A stretch of 64,000 nucleotides of DNA, from NCBI RefSeq assembly GCF_016808095.1, contig NC_068975.1, positions 6,191,501 to 6,255,500 on the forward strand. Direction: 5' to 3'. The position numbers and the translations under genes were made by a program. The notes beneath the pieces were generated by a model. The model worked only from the letters and a program-made list of their open reading frames with translations. It had not been told where the DNA came from and did not search any database. This DNA comes from Vigna angularis. Its lineage: Eukaryota; Streptophyta; Magnoliopsida; Fabales; Fabaceae. Every line of letters starts with the position of its first letter. Positions within the stretch are counted from its first letter, which is position 1. Shown in pieces: positions 20,754 to 32,865 of this stretch.

Positions 20754-23700
20754 TTATTCATCTCCATCACCATCAGGGTCGACCAATGCGGTTATACGTT
20801 CAACTTCGATATTTTCTTGTGGTTGTGACATTTGATCAAGTTGGTAGGCTACATCTTCCTCAACTTCATTTAAGTCTATGCGACCTCTAGGCTTCGTTTG
20901 TATTGCTACAGCCCAACCACGCTTGTCAATATTGCGAAATGGTGGATATGGCACATAATAAACCTGTCTGACATTAGATGGTAGAATGAAAGGATCAAAA
21001 GGCCCATATCTTAATCTCTGGTTCAGTTCGACAATATTAAAGGGTGGATCGACTCTAGTACCAACTCTAGAAGGATCAAACCATTCACAATAAAAGAGTA
21101 CCACTCTATTTGGAGAAGTAGTGCTGTTGTACTCTAACTCATATATTTTATGAATGATGCCGTAGAAATCATCATAAGACCCCTCTGTTAGGCCCTTGAC
21201 ATACACACCACAATTTGATGTTTTCTTTCCTTTAGACCATTCATGTGTATGGAATTTGTAACCATTGATGAAGTAAGTGTGCCATTCTTTGACACATCTC
21301 ATTGGCCAATTGGAGAGATGTCTTAACTCTTGAACCGTGGGAGTTAATGCCTGATTAAAAACCTACAAAGGTAGTAACAAAATTATAAAAGTAATAGTCA
21401 AATTAACCTTGCTCTAAACGTAGGAAAAACTACGGACCTGATTTCTAAACCAATGCGGAAACTCTGAGTGTATTCTAGCAGAAGTATTTCCTTCTACGAC
21501 TTGCTCAGCCACAACAAATGAGCTGGTACAAATGAAATTCATTAGTGTATAACAATTAAACCGTTTGATAGATTAGAGATGGATGATGACATACTCAAGG
21601 TACGGCTTTACTTCACTGCAATTGATCAAGACATGGACATGAGCAGAGTTGAATTCAGCATCAGTTAACCAATGAGTGAATTCTTTCCCTGCGTGACGAC
21701 CTGATTGTCGGAAAACTGATAATGCACCTTCACGTGGTTCAACTTGCCATTGCATTTCATTTCTGACATGAGTGGGGGACAACATGAAGTTCTTCAAATA
21801 ATGTGAACAAAAATAAGTTGTCTCTCTGTGCAAGTAAGCTGCACAAATTGAGCCTTCCACTCTAGCTTTATTTTTAACTGAGCGTTTGGATTCTCCCATA
21901 AACCTTTCAAAGGGATACATCCACCTGTACTGCACGGGTCCCCCAAGCCAAGCTTCATATGCAAGATGAATTGGAATGTGCTCCATTGAATCAAAGAATG
22001 CAGGAGGGAATATTCTTTCCAATTTGCAGAGAATAATCGGGATATTTTCATCCATCTTTTTAAGGGAATCTTCCTTCAGTGTCGTGCAACACAAATCTTT
22101 GAAGAAGGTACTGATTTCTATCAATGGGTTTAACACGTGCATTGGCAAACAACTGAACGCAAGAGGGATGAAAGTCTCCATGAATACATGACAATCATGA
22201 CTCTTCAACCCTTGAATAGTACCGTTCTGAACATTGGCACATCTGGACAAGTTAGAAGCATATCCATCTGGCATTCTAAGCTCCTTGATCCATCCACACA
22301 CTATTCTTGTCTCGTCTTTTTACATGGTGTAATTTGCTTTTGGTTTAAATAATCGGCCATTACCTTGAGCCTTCAGCTCTAAGTCTTTTCATCCACAATA
22401 CAAAGGTAAATCTTTTCTTGCTTTCTCATTATCTTTTGTCTTACCTTTAACATTCATAACTGTGTTGAAGACATTGTCAAAGAAATTTTTTTCTGTGTGC
22501 ATCACATTGATGTTGTGTCTTAGCAAGTTGTCCTTCCAATAAGGAAGTTCCCAGAATATGCTTCTTTTAGTCCAATTATGCCATTCCCCAAACCCTTCTA
22601 GCCTATTCTGACCAGATTCAGTCACTTTTGGATAGTCTTTCACTCTTCTCCACACGTGTGATCCAATCAACTTTGGCGGGGGCATATCCGTTTCAACTTG
22701 TCCTCTGCGAAATGCCTTTTTGTTTCTTCTAAAGGGGTGATCAATGGGCAAGAACCGTCGATGGCAGTCAAACCAACTACTTTTCCGGCCATGACTCAAT
22801 TGAAATGACTTGAATGTTCCATGCAATGTGGACAAGCTAATCGACCATGTGTGCTTCAACCAGATAACATGTCGTACGCTGGGAAGTCATTAATAGTCCA
22901 TATCAAGGCTGCCCTCATAAGGAAATTTTGCCTCCTTGAAACGTCATATGTCCAAACACCATTCCATAACTTCTTCAAATCATCAATCAAAGGCTCCAAG
23001 TAAACATCAATCAATGATTTGGGATTAGATGGACCTGGTATTATACACGATAAAAACATGTAAGGCTTTGTCATACACATCTCAGGTGGTAGATTGTATG
23101 GGGTAACTATCACGGGCCAACATGAATACGGTGATGCAGACGCCTGAATGTACGGGGTAAACCCATCAGAGCATAGACCAAGTCTGACGTTACGTGCTTC
23201 ACTAGCAAAGGATGGATGTTTACGATTGAAGTGCTTCCAAGCTTCACCATCAGAAGGATGACGCAAAAATCTCGGAGTTTTGTTACCATCATGCCATGTC
23301 ATGTGTACTGATGTTTGCATTGAAGTAAATAATCTTTGTAATCTTGGAATTATAGGCAAGTAGAACATGGACTTTATTGGAATTGGTTTTTTTTGCCTCC
23401 GTCCAGCATGCATTGTCTAATATCGAGGTGAGCCACAAAACTTGCATTCAACCAACAATGCATCATTTTTGCCACTGTCATTGTCATAGAATAACATACA
23501 TCCATTAACACAACAATCAATCTTCTTCACATCCAATCCCAACTTTGAAACACATTTTTTGGCTTGGTAATAGTTCTTCGGCATGAAATTGTTTGGTGGT
23601 GTCAAATCTAACATCAATTTTGTATAGAAGTCCACTGCTTGAATGGGAACGTTCCAATTAGATTTCCCAGCCATGAGTCTAATGCACACTGAGAATTTTG

Positions 23701-24205
23701 ACTCAGATGAACCTTCAAATACAGGTAGATTTGCCTCTGTCAGTAAATTGTAAAACCTCTGCGTCGTTTCATTTGGAGGCTCTTCATCATGACTATCGTC
23801 TGCTTCTTCAGCATGGTGACGAAGAGCATTGTCGACCATCTCTTGCATATAGGCAAATTGATCTATCTCAGATGTATGTACAACAGTATTCGAACCTGAT
23901 GCAAGCCGTGTTTCAGCTGCAGTGGAGGTTGAAGGAATTTCTTCACCATGAAATGTCCAAACCGTGTAATTAGGCATGAACCCTTTTTGGTAAAGGTGAA
24001 CTTTGACGACTTCATCTTTCAAAATCCTTGTACATTCGCACTTGATGCATGGACATTGAATCCCTCCATCAACGACATAATATTGATATCGTCGGGCCGT
24101 CTCCACGAACTCTTCAACTCCGATGACAAAAGATTCCTTCAAACCTCTCCTTCCACTATAACAACGGTCGTACATCCATCCACGATGGTTGAGAAAATGG
24201 GCCAT
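20573..24205 (-). pseudogene. TNP2-type transposase of CACTA A, broken
   Basis: This is the catalytic transposase of the element. From ATG 24205 (after an intron end TCACAG) come a transposase-associated domain (HRGWMYDRCY), the TNP2 core (CKFCGSPRY, PIIPRLQRL, KSHDCHVFME, RWMYPFERFMGESK), DUF4218-like and DUF4216-like parts, with introns near 21590 and 21360-21430. Lesions in the main frame are TAG at 23417, TGA at 22856, a frameshift near 22800, TGA at 22389, TAA near 22320 and TAA at 20754. Past the last stop the same frame continues into about 60 Asp/Glu residues, which suggests the original protein had an acidic tail. Confidence 0.9.
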
Positions 24206-26109
24206 GTTCTGTGACAAGCCAAACAAATAAAAACTTAGCCAAAACAGCAACACTCCATGTGACATAAGTAATAAACCTATTACTACTCAAGTTGAACATG
24301 GACGACAATTTCAACACTATGGTCATAGGCATTCAATAAGGGCATGCAAAGAGAAGTCCTCGGTATTGAAATGCGTTAGACATACTAAGGGGGGATCTGT
24401 ATTAAAGTTGGAGGAGACAACTTATTACAACAAAAGTTCTCTTCTCTAGAGTACTTCCTAATAATTTCTAGTTTCTAAGTGTTTAGTGTATTTTTACCCT
24501 TCTCATTGATTTGAGAATGTGTGTAGTACCATAGGTACTTAAATGACTACTCCACTTAATGAAGTTATAGGCTAAGAAATGAAATACAAGGTAAATGAAC
24601 ATACCATATACACATCAACATAATTTAGACAATCAAATATCTATAAAAGCATGGATATATACAACAATTTAACCATGGATGTCTTTATGCAGTTTGCAAA
24701 TTCGAACAATTCTAGTGCACTTTATGAAGTTCTTTTGAAGAAGAAAAAGTTGTAGTAGGTGTCTATTTTCGTGCAGCAGGGATGTTGTGCTATTTGGCAA
24801 TTTATAAAGGTTGTAATTGTTGTATTAAACTTGTTACAACATTGAAAATGAAGCCACATTGAAAATCCAGCCACATTATATACAAATTACAGAAAGAAGA
24901 CCCTTGAAAAGCTTATCTGTTATATACAAATTATAAAAATCTGCACTTATAATTGACCAAAACACTATTCTAAGAAGAATTTCAGATGCTAGTAGTAACT
25001 TAATGGTAAAGTCAGCAGCTGCAGGGTAAAGTCAGCAGCCACATGTTTATGCTCGTTTTTCTATCTCTTTCATAATTCTTTACTTCTCATTTATTTCCAC
25101 TTTACTAACTTATTTCCATCTCAACTATTTCTTTTTTCTCAGCCAAACAAAACATTAAGTTGTGGGATTGCAGCTTAGTAATTAGCATAAACTTGTGTTG
25201 AATCACACACAAGGAGTGTAACTAACTCGGTTAAAGGTGGACTAAGAGTCTACTTAAATAAATTTCTTAAACAACACTTCAGAAAATAAGAAGGAAAACG
25301 AAATTTATAATTATAGAAGAACCTTATTTCACTTTATTTACTTATGTCCTTGTTGAGAAGTCTATCAAAACAAGACCTAAATCTCACTTAGCAGAAATCC
25401 GAAAGAAAATAGGACGCAGGTTTTTCAGACAATTTAGGGCCAGTAATTAACGGAGCACATGGTCCAAACAGAGCCAAATTTGCTAAAACAAAAGAAGAAA
25501 TTGACAAATCTGGCCTAAATCTATAACTCGGGGTCGTTGGGGGAAATAACTAGCTTTACTAAGTTTAAGTTATTGCTCATCAGTCTGGAAGTAGGATAAT
25601 TATATTATTCTGAAAGTTGATACAGATGAATATGACAGTTCGTTCAGAAACAAATAACAAAAACATAGGTGGAAGATTTGCACAAACAGATGTGCTTAAG
25701 CTGATTCACTTATAATTGCTGAATCAATTGCTTAAAGTAGATGGTATAATGGTTGAAGGGGATGTCAAATTAAAGAGGAAAATTCAGGTCATGGCACATA
25801 CTGAGATGTATTTTACAGAGCAATTGTAGTTCTAATGTTAGTGAAATATTTTGTGTCAACTTAAGAAGAGTTCAAAACTATGTTCAAACTCTGGATTAGC
25901 TCAACATTAACAATTCAGGGGAATTTAATCCTTCTACATCAATACATCCTTCTACATCAAGTAGTAAGATTAAAGATAAATCAATCCTAAGTTCAGTAAT
26001 GAATTTGGGCATCATACTTTACTTGAGCATGTGAAGAGCAATATGCAATTTTGTAACACTACATACTAAAACAGAACTTACAAAAACAATGATTGAGTTC
26101 AGCCATTAC
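24206..26109. other. non-coding interior of CACTA A
   Basis: This is upstream of TNP2 on the minus strand and is likely to contain the 5' untranslated exon and promoter of TNP2 plus filler. It is AT-rich with no recognisable gene or repeat. Open frames are below 60 codons. Confidence 0.5.
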
Positions 26110-26508
26110 CTTGAGATCAGAGAGACCAATCACAGAAGCACAGTCCACTACTTTAGCAACACCAACTTCTACAATTGAAAGCAAACTTAACCATTTTAGA
26201 CAGTTACATGTATGAAACTTTTATTTAAAGTGAACCATGGTCTACAATCATGTGAAATCAAAGCTGAATGCATCTTTACTTACTCACCACAGAAATACAT
26301 TCACTTAATAAGACATTTATTCTTACAAAAGATAATTTAGGACAAATGAGTACCTTCAATCGTAAAAGGCTGCAAGAGGATATCACCTACAGCTCTAATT
26401 GCTGCTAATACAGTTCCACCTGTGGCCACCAAATAATCAATAATTATAACATGTTTGCTGGACTGAACAGCACCAACATTCAACTCCAAACAATGATTTC
26501 ATTTCTAG
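26110..26508 (-). pseudogene. captured adenine phosphoribosyltransferase gene piece (two exons)
   Basis: Two exon-like blocks run on the minus strand: 26508-26354 and 26168-26110, with a 185 bp intron (GTACTC donor, TTGTAG acceptor) that splits a Glu codon in frame. The first encodes VGAVQSSKHV then the PRPP-binding motif as IIIDYLVATGGT. The second encodes VGVAKVVDCASVIGLSDLK. Order and spacing match adenine phosphoribosyltransferase, an enzyme of adenine salvage. One motif position is Tyr where active enzymes have Asp (DD to DY). Neither the N-terminus nor the C-terminus was found, so this is a fragment carried by the transposon. Confidence 0.8.
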
Positions 26509-27411
26509 ATCATATTTTACAGAAATTACTTCCCCTAAACAAAGATTAGGCATCACTTTCCAAACCAAATCAAAGCAGTGGAACAATTACCAGTTTAAAT
26601 TGACAGACACAGCTGAAACATTCTAACAGTCTTGTTCATGTGAGTATTACTTTCAACTTACTGTTGAATCTAAGTCTAGTACAACAAGATTCATGACCAA
26701 CACATGCAACTACCTATATTCAAATTATGCAGTTATTATTGTTTCAGTGCAACTCACAGCATACAATTAAACTCAAAAGCAATCCCAATTTTCTCCTATA
26801 ATTTTGCAAGTAAAACACTCTGCCTCATTATGCAGATTGGCAAAACAGTGTCACATTCTTGCTTTCTTGTAGGTACCTCATGCATAAGGCATTGCCTAGG
26901 AAAGGGATTGTTCTTTTTAATATTGCAATATTAATATCATACATTCCATGTAAACATTGATTTCATATTAGAATAATACAAAGGCTGAAGCATCTTTCCC
27001 ATTAGGAGTACATATGCACGCTGGTGCTGTCTCCATCTGAAACAATAAGGAGGAGATAACTTGGTGGGGTCCACATCACGGGAATCTGCAAAACAAGTAA
27101 CAGAATGACACCCCTTATGGTCATTTGGCTCACTCACACCATTCCATGTATGGTATCTGCTCAGTACACTTGAAAAAGCCTTCACAGTCTGTGTAACCTC
27201 AAAACCACCAAGAGAATTACACCTCTCCCACACAGCCACTCTTATAGAAAAACTTCTATCAATTGTATGAAATTTTGTGAAACATTTGGAAGATTACAAA
27301 TCAGTAATTTATTGACCCTTTTGTTTTCTATAAGCTGCATTAGTTCCTATGTTATATTAATTAGACCTTTTCTTTGTAGAGGCAAACATCAAAATCAGTG
27401 GGGGTCCAAAC
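26509..27411. other. interior of CACTA A between the two captures; no identified gene
   Basis: A minus-strand frame of 100 codons (26937-27239) has an intron-like acceptor (TTGTTTCAG) near 27045 and may be another captured piece, but I do not recognise it. The rest is AT-rich and shows nothing. Confidence 0.35.
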
Positions 27412-28153
27412 ATGTACGAAGAAAGTTGTTGGTTTGATCTGAATGGGATGGTGGCAGAAGACTGTTTTTCCTAGATGGTTTCAAAATCAGAGGCAGTTAT
27501 GTCTCTGACTAGCATGCAGCCCCAAAACACCCTTGGGATGGAAAACTTAGCCTACACATCTTCTAGTGGAGAAGATGCTTCTGCTGTTGCTATGGAAATC
27601 ATTGCACACCCTCAACAAAACTTATACAATCAAGTTAATAACTTCAACCCCCAGTTTGTGCAAGTGCTGAACAACCATGGTTCATGTGAGGAGCTTTATT
27701 GTTTCCCCACTCACTCCTCCGTACTTGAGAGGGGTCACCATCATCACCAATTTCCTTATTCCACACCAACACCAGATCTCCTCAGCCTTTTGCACTTGCC
27801 AATGTCCTTTGAAAACCCAAGCACCAATGTTCTGAAACTCTCTGGCCCTATGGGAACAGCACACAGAAGAAACGTGTCATCTGTTTCCTATGACCCTTTC
27901 TTGCACCTGCAAGCACCTCCCCCAGTTGTTGGAAATGATTTTGCCTTTGGAGGAGGGGGTGTCATACAATGCAGTGGAATTGCCAACCAAGATTTTGGAA
28001 ATGGGTTGGTGGAGTTCACTCAAGATGTGGGGAAAAAGAGAGGGGGGAAAAGAACCAACCACTTTACCAGTACCATTACTGAGAGACAAAAAGGACAGTG
28101 GATTTCAGTAGAAATTTTATGCTTTGAAACAACTCATCCCAAAACCCTCCAAG
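27412..28153 (+). pseudogene. captured first exon of a bHLH transcription factor gene (bHLH10/89/91-like)
   Basis: From ATG 27412 the translation begins MYEESCWFDLNGM, like the plant bHLH10/89/91 group, which acts in anther tapetum development. A TAG at 27472-27474 interrupts it. The frame then continues for 200 codons through a His/Pro-rich middle to GKKRGGKRTNHF and TERQ, the basic region of the bHLH domain. A frame change near 28090 and a TGA follow, and a splice donor (CCAAG then GTAACA) ends the piece at 28153 where the family has an intron. The remaining exons are absent. It lies opposite in strand to the transposase genes. The subgroup call is from memory of family motifs. Confidence 0.75.
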
Positions 28154-29599
28154 GTAACATTTTTGAGTAAATTATACTGTTGACATTCTGTCAAATTATA
28201 GACATTTTTCTTTCCTGCTTTTTCTATTTCACAGTAACTCTTCAATTGTTTAAAATGTCTTTTTCCTAGGAAAGGTTGTTTTAAACGTAAAGAAAATGTC
28301 AACTTTCAGAAAAATATCTTATTTTTATACCCAGCAGTGATTAAAGCTAATGTCTTTGGGTATAAAGAAAGTAGAACTCAGTGTTTGATTTTGTTCTGTA
28401 TTGTTAATTGAAAACGATAATATTCGTTTGGTAATAATATATTGTAAAGATCCAATATTAGATTTAGAAAAAGAAGGTTCAAAAACAGATTTAAAAACCT
28501 TTGGTAGTGAGCTTTAAACCTCAAATCATACGACTGGGTTCAGGCTTAGAATTATCCATCTTTGCTCAATGGAGGATATCCTGAATATACTATTTTTAAG
28601 AGAGAATAAGTCCTCCATCAAGGATGGAGAATATGTCTACCATCAATCCTTGTTTTGATTGATCTACATTTTAATTAACTGAGACTAAAAAAAGGTTGTG
28701 ACTGAAATCAAGTTTTAATGCACTATATGCAGTGCAACTTACTTATAAGGTTATAGGTATTAGCTACAGGACAGAGATATCAGTGTCCATGTAGGACATG
28801 CTTACCTTCCTTAGGTCTATACATTAACCTTGACAAGAATATAACACCTTCTATAGTTATGGGACAGAGATATCTTGAGTATTTCGGTACTTATGCTATA
28901 TCAAATTGGCTTTTTAGGTGTACCAGTACCTTTTTACTCTCAGTGAGTAACTCTTTTCAGTTTTCATAATCTACTCATATTAGCTTGCTTTAGTTTTAAA
29001 ATGCCTAATTCTAAAAAATGCATTACCAATCAAAATGCCAACTATGAACAATTTTTCTATACCAAATCATATTGCACAAAATAATTCAGACCATACATTT
29101 AACAAAGTCAGAAGAAATGCTTCTTAGCTTTCATAGTTCATCAATGAAAATAACAACTTACCTCAACGGTAGCCCCTTCGATAGCCTCTGAAGCAGTAGT
29201 GGAAGACCTTGTCACGCAGCGACACTGCCCTGGTTACGCCGCCTCGTCCATGCCGCGTCGTCCAATATCCTCCGTCGACAATGGTAGCCTTCAACTCAGC
29301 CACCCACCACCTTCCTCAGCTCAGAACACTGCAAAACGCTACAAGGAAAAAGGTTACACCATTGATGCGTAATCCAAAACAGTAATAGGAACACAAAATG
29401 AGATGGGAGAATGGGACACTTCACCTATAAGTTCGGAGTGGAGAAGAAGCGTATCCAGATTGTGCTTAGGGTGGGAAGCAGTCTGCACAAGCCAGCCACT
29501 GAGTTCATCGATGAAGTTATGGCAGAGAATGTGAAGATTGGGGGGAAAACGGAGTTTTCGCGAAATGCTTCCCAAATATCTGACTTTCTAATTTGATGA
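28154..29599. other. non-coding interior of CACTA A
   Basis: AT-rich, except for a GC-richer patch at about 29160-29340 that may be an untranslated exon. A 61-codon plus frame at 29411-29596 is not recognised. No repeat or RNA gene was seen. Confidence 0.4.
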
Positions 29600-29784
29600 A
29601 CGTTACTCACTTACCGACGGTCGTTTGCCTTCGATAATCACTCATGTCCATTACAGATGGCCAAAAGCCCTCGGTAAAGTGATGTTACACAAGCCCTCGG
29701 AAAAGCCTTCGGTAAATTACATTTACCGAAGGCCAAAAGGCCTTCGGTAATTAACCGTCGATATTAATTGATTTTCCTGTAGTG
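29600..29784. repeat. right subterminal repeats and terminal inverted repeat of CACTA A
   Basis: It carries copies of TTTACCGAAGGCC and GCCTTCGGTAA and ends TTTTCCTGTAGTG. The TIR pairs with the left end (CTACTACAAAA). Both ends share the same subterminal motif. Confidence 0.85.
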
Positions 29785-30127
29785 TAGGAGCAAGATGTTC
29801 TCCACTCTCCAATTCACGGCGCAAACCCTCAACAATTTGGAAAACCTAATTTTTGGATGAGAATGAGGGCTGCCACATGGCAAATCCTCATTGGTGCGTC
29901 AATCCTAGTCAAGTTAGTCAACCAAGGGGTTCTATTGCAATTTTGGAAAATTCAATTGGGGTTAAACTGTAGTTAGAGGAACTCTTAGGGGCTTTCTTGT
30001 AATTTTGGAAATTTAAGAAGGACATTAATGAAATAGATAATTCAGTTGATATTTTTAAAGATATTTTATTTAATCTAAAAATATATCTTATCAACAAACT
30101 ATACAGGATCCAAGCCCAATCAAGTCC

Positions 30128-30135
30128 TATATAAA
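30128..30135 (+). promoter_or_regulatory. TATA box of the gypsy LTR piece
   Basis: TATATAAA followed by GAGACCC, about 120 bp before the start of the ATTGAGAAT repeat zone. It fits the promoter of the LTR transcript. Confidence 0.5.
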
Positions 30136-30424
30136 GAGACCCAAGGAAAGCAGAAAGGAAAATTCATTCACCTCTTCTCTCACTTTTCTTTCATCTTGTA
30201 TTCAACTCCATTCATGGAGAGCTAAGCATATAGGGATATTCTGCTGCAATTTCATTATGAATTCTGAGGTTAGATTGAGTTAATGCAATTGTTTATTTTG
30301 ATTATTGATTTAAGTTGTTTTCTCTCTATGTCTTTCATCTCTTTATCAAATTAAAAGCAAAGATTTCTGCATCATAACGTGTTTGAATCTACATGCATAT
30401 TGATTATATGAGTTCTAGAGTTTC

Positions 30425-30755
30425 TAGGTATAATTGAGAATCTACTTTGATTTAATTTAGGAACTTTCATATGATTAAATGGTTTTTACTATCAATTGAG
30501 AATGTACTTTGATTGATTAGTAATAATTTCAACTATAATCAATTGAGAATTTGCTTTGATTTATTAGCTTTTAACTTGGTTAAGAGATTTAAGAATAGAC
30601 ATGATTAAATACAATAGAATTTGATTGAGAATGTACTTTGGTTAAATTTATTGTGAATAATCTAGAAAGGTCTTGCATTTGATTGAGAATCTACTTTGGT
30701 TAATTGCATGATCGCCCTCAAATTAATTAAGAGTGCACTTTAACTAATTTGAAAC
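30425..30755 (+). repeat. six dispersed copies of an ATTGAGAATxTACTTTGAT motif
   Basis: Imperfect copies lie at about 30430, 30493, 30541, 30623, 30680 and 30725, spaced 45-82 bp. Each copy keeps TTGAGAAT (or TTAAGAGT in the last) and CTTTGATT or CTTTGGTT. They are in the U5-like part of the LTR. Confidence 0.7.
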
Positions 30756-31051
30756 TTAAACAATAATCAATTGAACAATTATCTATGGATAACCGATGAT
30801 TAATCTATCTTCGAAAAGCAGTGGAATTAGCCTATTTCATTATAATTGTTTTTAAGTTTCTCATTTGTTCTTTAAACATTCTCCAAACATCACTTTTATC
30901 ATTGCATTGCATTCATAAGATTCAAATATTGAAAGGCGATTCTGTATTCGTTGGGAGACGACTCAGGGTTACTTTAACCCTATCTACATTCTTGAATACT
31001 ACTTGGCAATACTGAAGTTGCCTTGAAAAGTAGAATTAATTTGATAGCGTA

Positions 31052-32225
31052 TCATATGTACAAAAGCATATTTGTATGACAAAACTGATTACACTGTTGT
31101 TCAAATCAATTAAAGTCATCAGACAACTTATGTTTTGAACTGTGGCAAAACAACTAGTTTTGAATTGATTACATTAGTTGCTATATCGATTAAACTCATG
31201 TGTTTGCATATATCTTTTTCGAATGTGCTGTGAGGTGTTTTCAGAAAGAAAAGTTTTCAAATGTGTATTCGATTAAGTCTGTTTTGTTTGAAAACTGTTT
31301 TCTTGCTAGTCAATAACTGCCATAATGATCATATTTTTAAATGTGTTTGACCAGCATTTATTGAGAATCAATTACAGTAACTGTATATTCAATTAAAGAG
31401 TTGAGTTTGTTGTAATTCTGTTACATTTGTTTAATGTAACCGATTATGTAAGTTTTGTAATAAATTGTTTTGCGTCAAGACTGATATGAACTATATATTG
31501 ACACATTGTTTGAAAATAAAGAGATAAACAATACTTACATTTTCATATCTGATAGATTTCATCTGAGAAGTGTTTTATAGATTAATCGAAAACTTCAAGA
31601 ATCAAGAATGAGAAGAATTGGATCATCTTGAAGAATTCTTGAGAAGGAAAATATTGGACTATACTGACTGATCATTTTCACACAACTGAAGGTGTATCTT
31701 GATAGATCAGGAGAGAAGACTTGCAATCTTGGATTTGTTGTTTCCCTGTATGTAAGCGTCAGGAAGAAGAATGGTGTGCTCTTGACTTTGAGGGGGGATA
31801 TCCCAAAGGGGTTGCTACAACAGGGACAAGTTGTCCTTTGTTGGAAGGTGTTGTTGTTCTATATTTGATTGAGAGTTTGTGAGGTGTTTACATTTGAGAA
31901 TTGCTTTGTAAAGCCTTGGCTGTAATACTTTGATCATTCTAGTGAATTACTCTCCTACTTAAGGTTGATCGAGAGGGTGACTAGATGTAGGCATTGAGGC
32001 CGAACTAGTATAAAAATTGAGTTTGCTTTTCTGTCCTTTATCTCTTTATAATTTCATTATCATTGCATATACATGTATTGTTTCATTGCCCACATTTGAT
32101 TATTGCACAAGAAAGTTTAAAGAACACTACATTTTGTGAAAAATATATGAAAAGTGCATTTTTTTATAAAACACCAATTCACCCTCCTCTTTGTGTTGAG
32201 AAACAAAGTCCATCAATTCTAACAA
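31052..32225 (+). repeat. Copia LTR piece, SIRE/Maximus-like
   Basis: Features are repeated ATCGATTA and GATTACA-type strings, the run GGTGACTAGATGTAGG, then GGCCGAACTAGTATAAAAA, and the end motif ACACCAATTCACCCTCC. This is the usual layout in legume SIRE-type LTRs. No PBS or Copia coding region was seen, so it is a solo LTR or fragment. The borders are approximate. Confidence 0.5.
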
Positions 32226-32547
32226 CATTGCACATGTCTAATCAACTCTACACACATAGATTAATTAACTAGCAAAAATTACACACTAATTCGACCACTA
32301 AGCTTGTCCTAATTGCAAGTGAAAAAACAAATTGAAATTTATCCAAGGGCAAGGCAACAAATTGCAATAACATTCCAGAAACCTCATGGAAGCAAAGTAA
32401 TGACACTATGACCAACCAAATGGATTCACCCTTCCATGACAATGAGCTCCAAACAATTAAAATGAATAAAGAACATAACAACACCAAACTTCAAATGAAC
32501 CCATAAACAAAATGTTAATTTGAAACTAGAAACGAAATGCATGGTTT
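32226..32547. other. unassigned stretch between LTR pieces
   Basis: AT-rich sequence with no recognised motif and no frame of interest. It replaces the first ~60 bp of the Athila LTR that starts abruptly at about 32548. Confidence 0.4.
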
Positions 32548-32865
32548 AGAAACTAGCTTGAAATCATGCTTTTGCTTTAGTTATGAGAATAAGAGAGTTT
32601 TGAAATTATTGGTTTCATGATTCGTTTTCCTTGTTTTAACAGGAATTAGGATGATTTGGAAGAAGAGTTGAAGTAGTAAGAAGTTGGAGCTCAGGAGGAG
32701 TTGGAAAAGCATTAGAAAGGAGGATCGTAGCAGCGCTGAGCGCCACTTTAGGGTACACTGTCTCACGCTTGGTTGCCCTTTTTCTGGAGCCCTCAACGCA
32801 GGATGCCCTGGCTCGCGGCTTAGGGCCTTTTTTAGGGGCGCTCAGCACAGCACCATCAAGTTGCA
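32548..32865 (+). repeat. 5' LTR of the plus Athila element, first piece
   Basis: It matches the plus-oriented LTR at 59916 from AGAAACTAGCTTG onward but lacks the first ~60 bp (TGATAACAG and on). It is cut at 32866 by CACTA B and continues at 45852. Confidence 0.75.

Larger units (their letters stand above)
17838..29784 (-). mobile_element. CACTA (En/Spm) DNA transposon A with two captured host-gene pieces
   Basis: The left end is CTACTACAAAA (one extra base against CACTACAA) and the right end is TTTTCCTGTAGTG, flanked on both sides by TAG (17835-17837 and 29785-29787), the 3 bp duplication typical of CACTA. Subterminal repeats at both ends share ACCGAAGG and CCTTCGGT. Both transposase-type genes run on the minus strand: TNP2 (broken) then a TNPA-like gene (open). 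Between TNP2 and the right end are an adenine phosphoribosyltransferase piece (minus) and a bHLH piece (plus). Length is about 11.9 kb. Confidence 0.93.
29788..31051 (+). repeat. gypsy LTR piece (Ogre/Athila-type), plus orientation
   Basis: It has a TATATAAA box at 30128, a following R-like stretch with CTTCTCTCACTTTTC, a series of ATTGAGAAT repeats, then TTGGGAGACGACTCAGGG and an end near TTTGATAGCGTATCA. That layout is the promoter, R and U5 part of a legume gypsy LTR. It starts at the CACTA A border, so its upstream part may be on the other side of the CACTA (before 17838), but I could not prove continuity. No inner coding region follows. Confidence 0.6.

Noticed and set aside
20541..20828. 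Plus-strand Phe/Ile-rich frame, looks like membrane protein
   Set aside because: Complement of the Asp/Glu triplet run of TNP2.
29411..29596. 61-codon plus frame, faintly like ribosomal protein L22
   Set aside because: Only a short VKIGGKTE-like match; not enough to claim a third capture.
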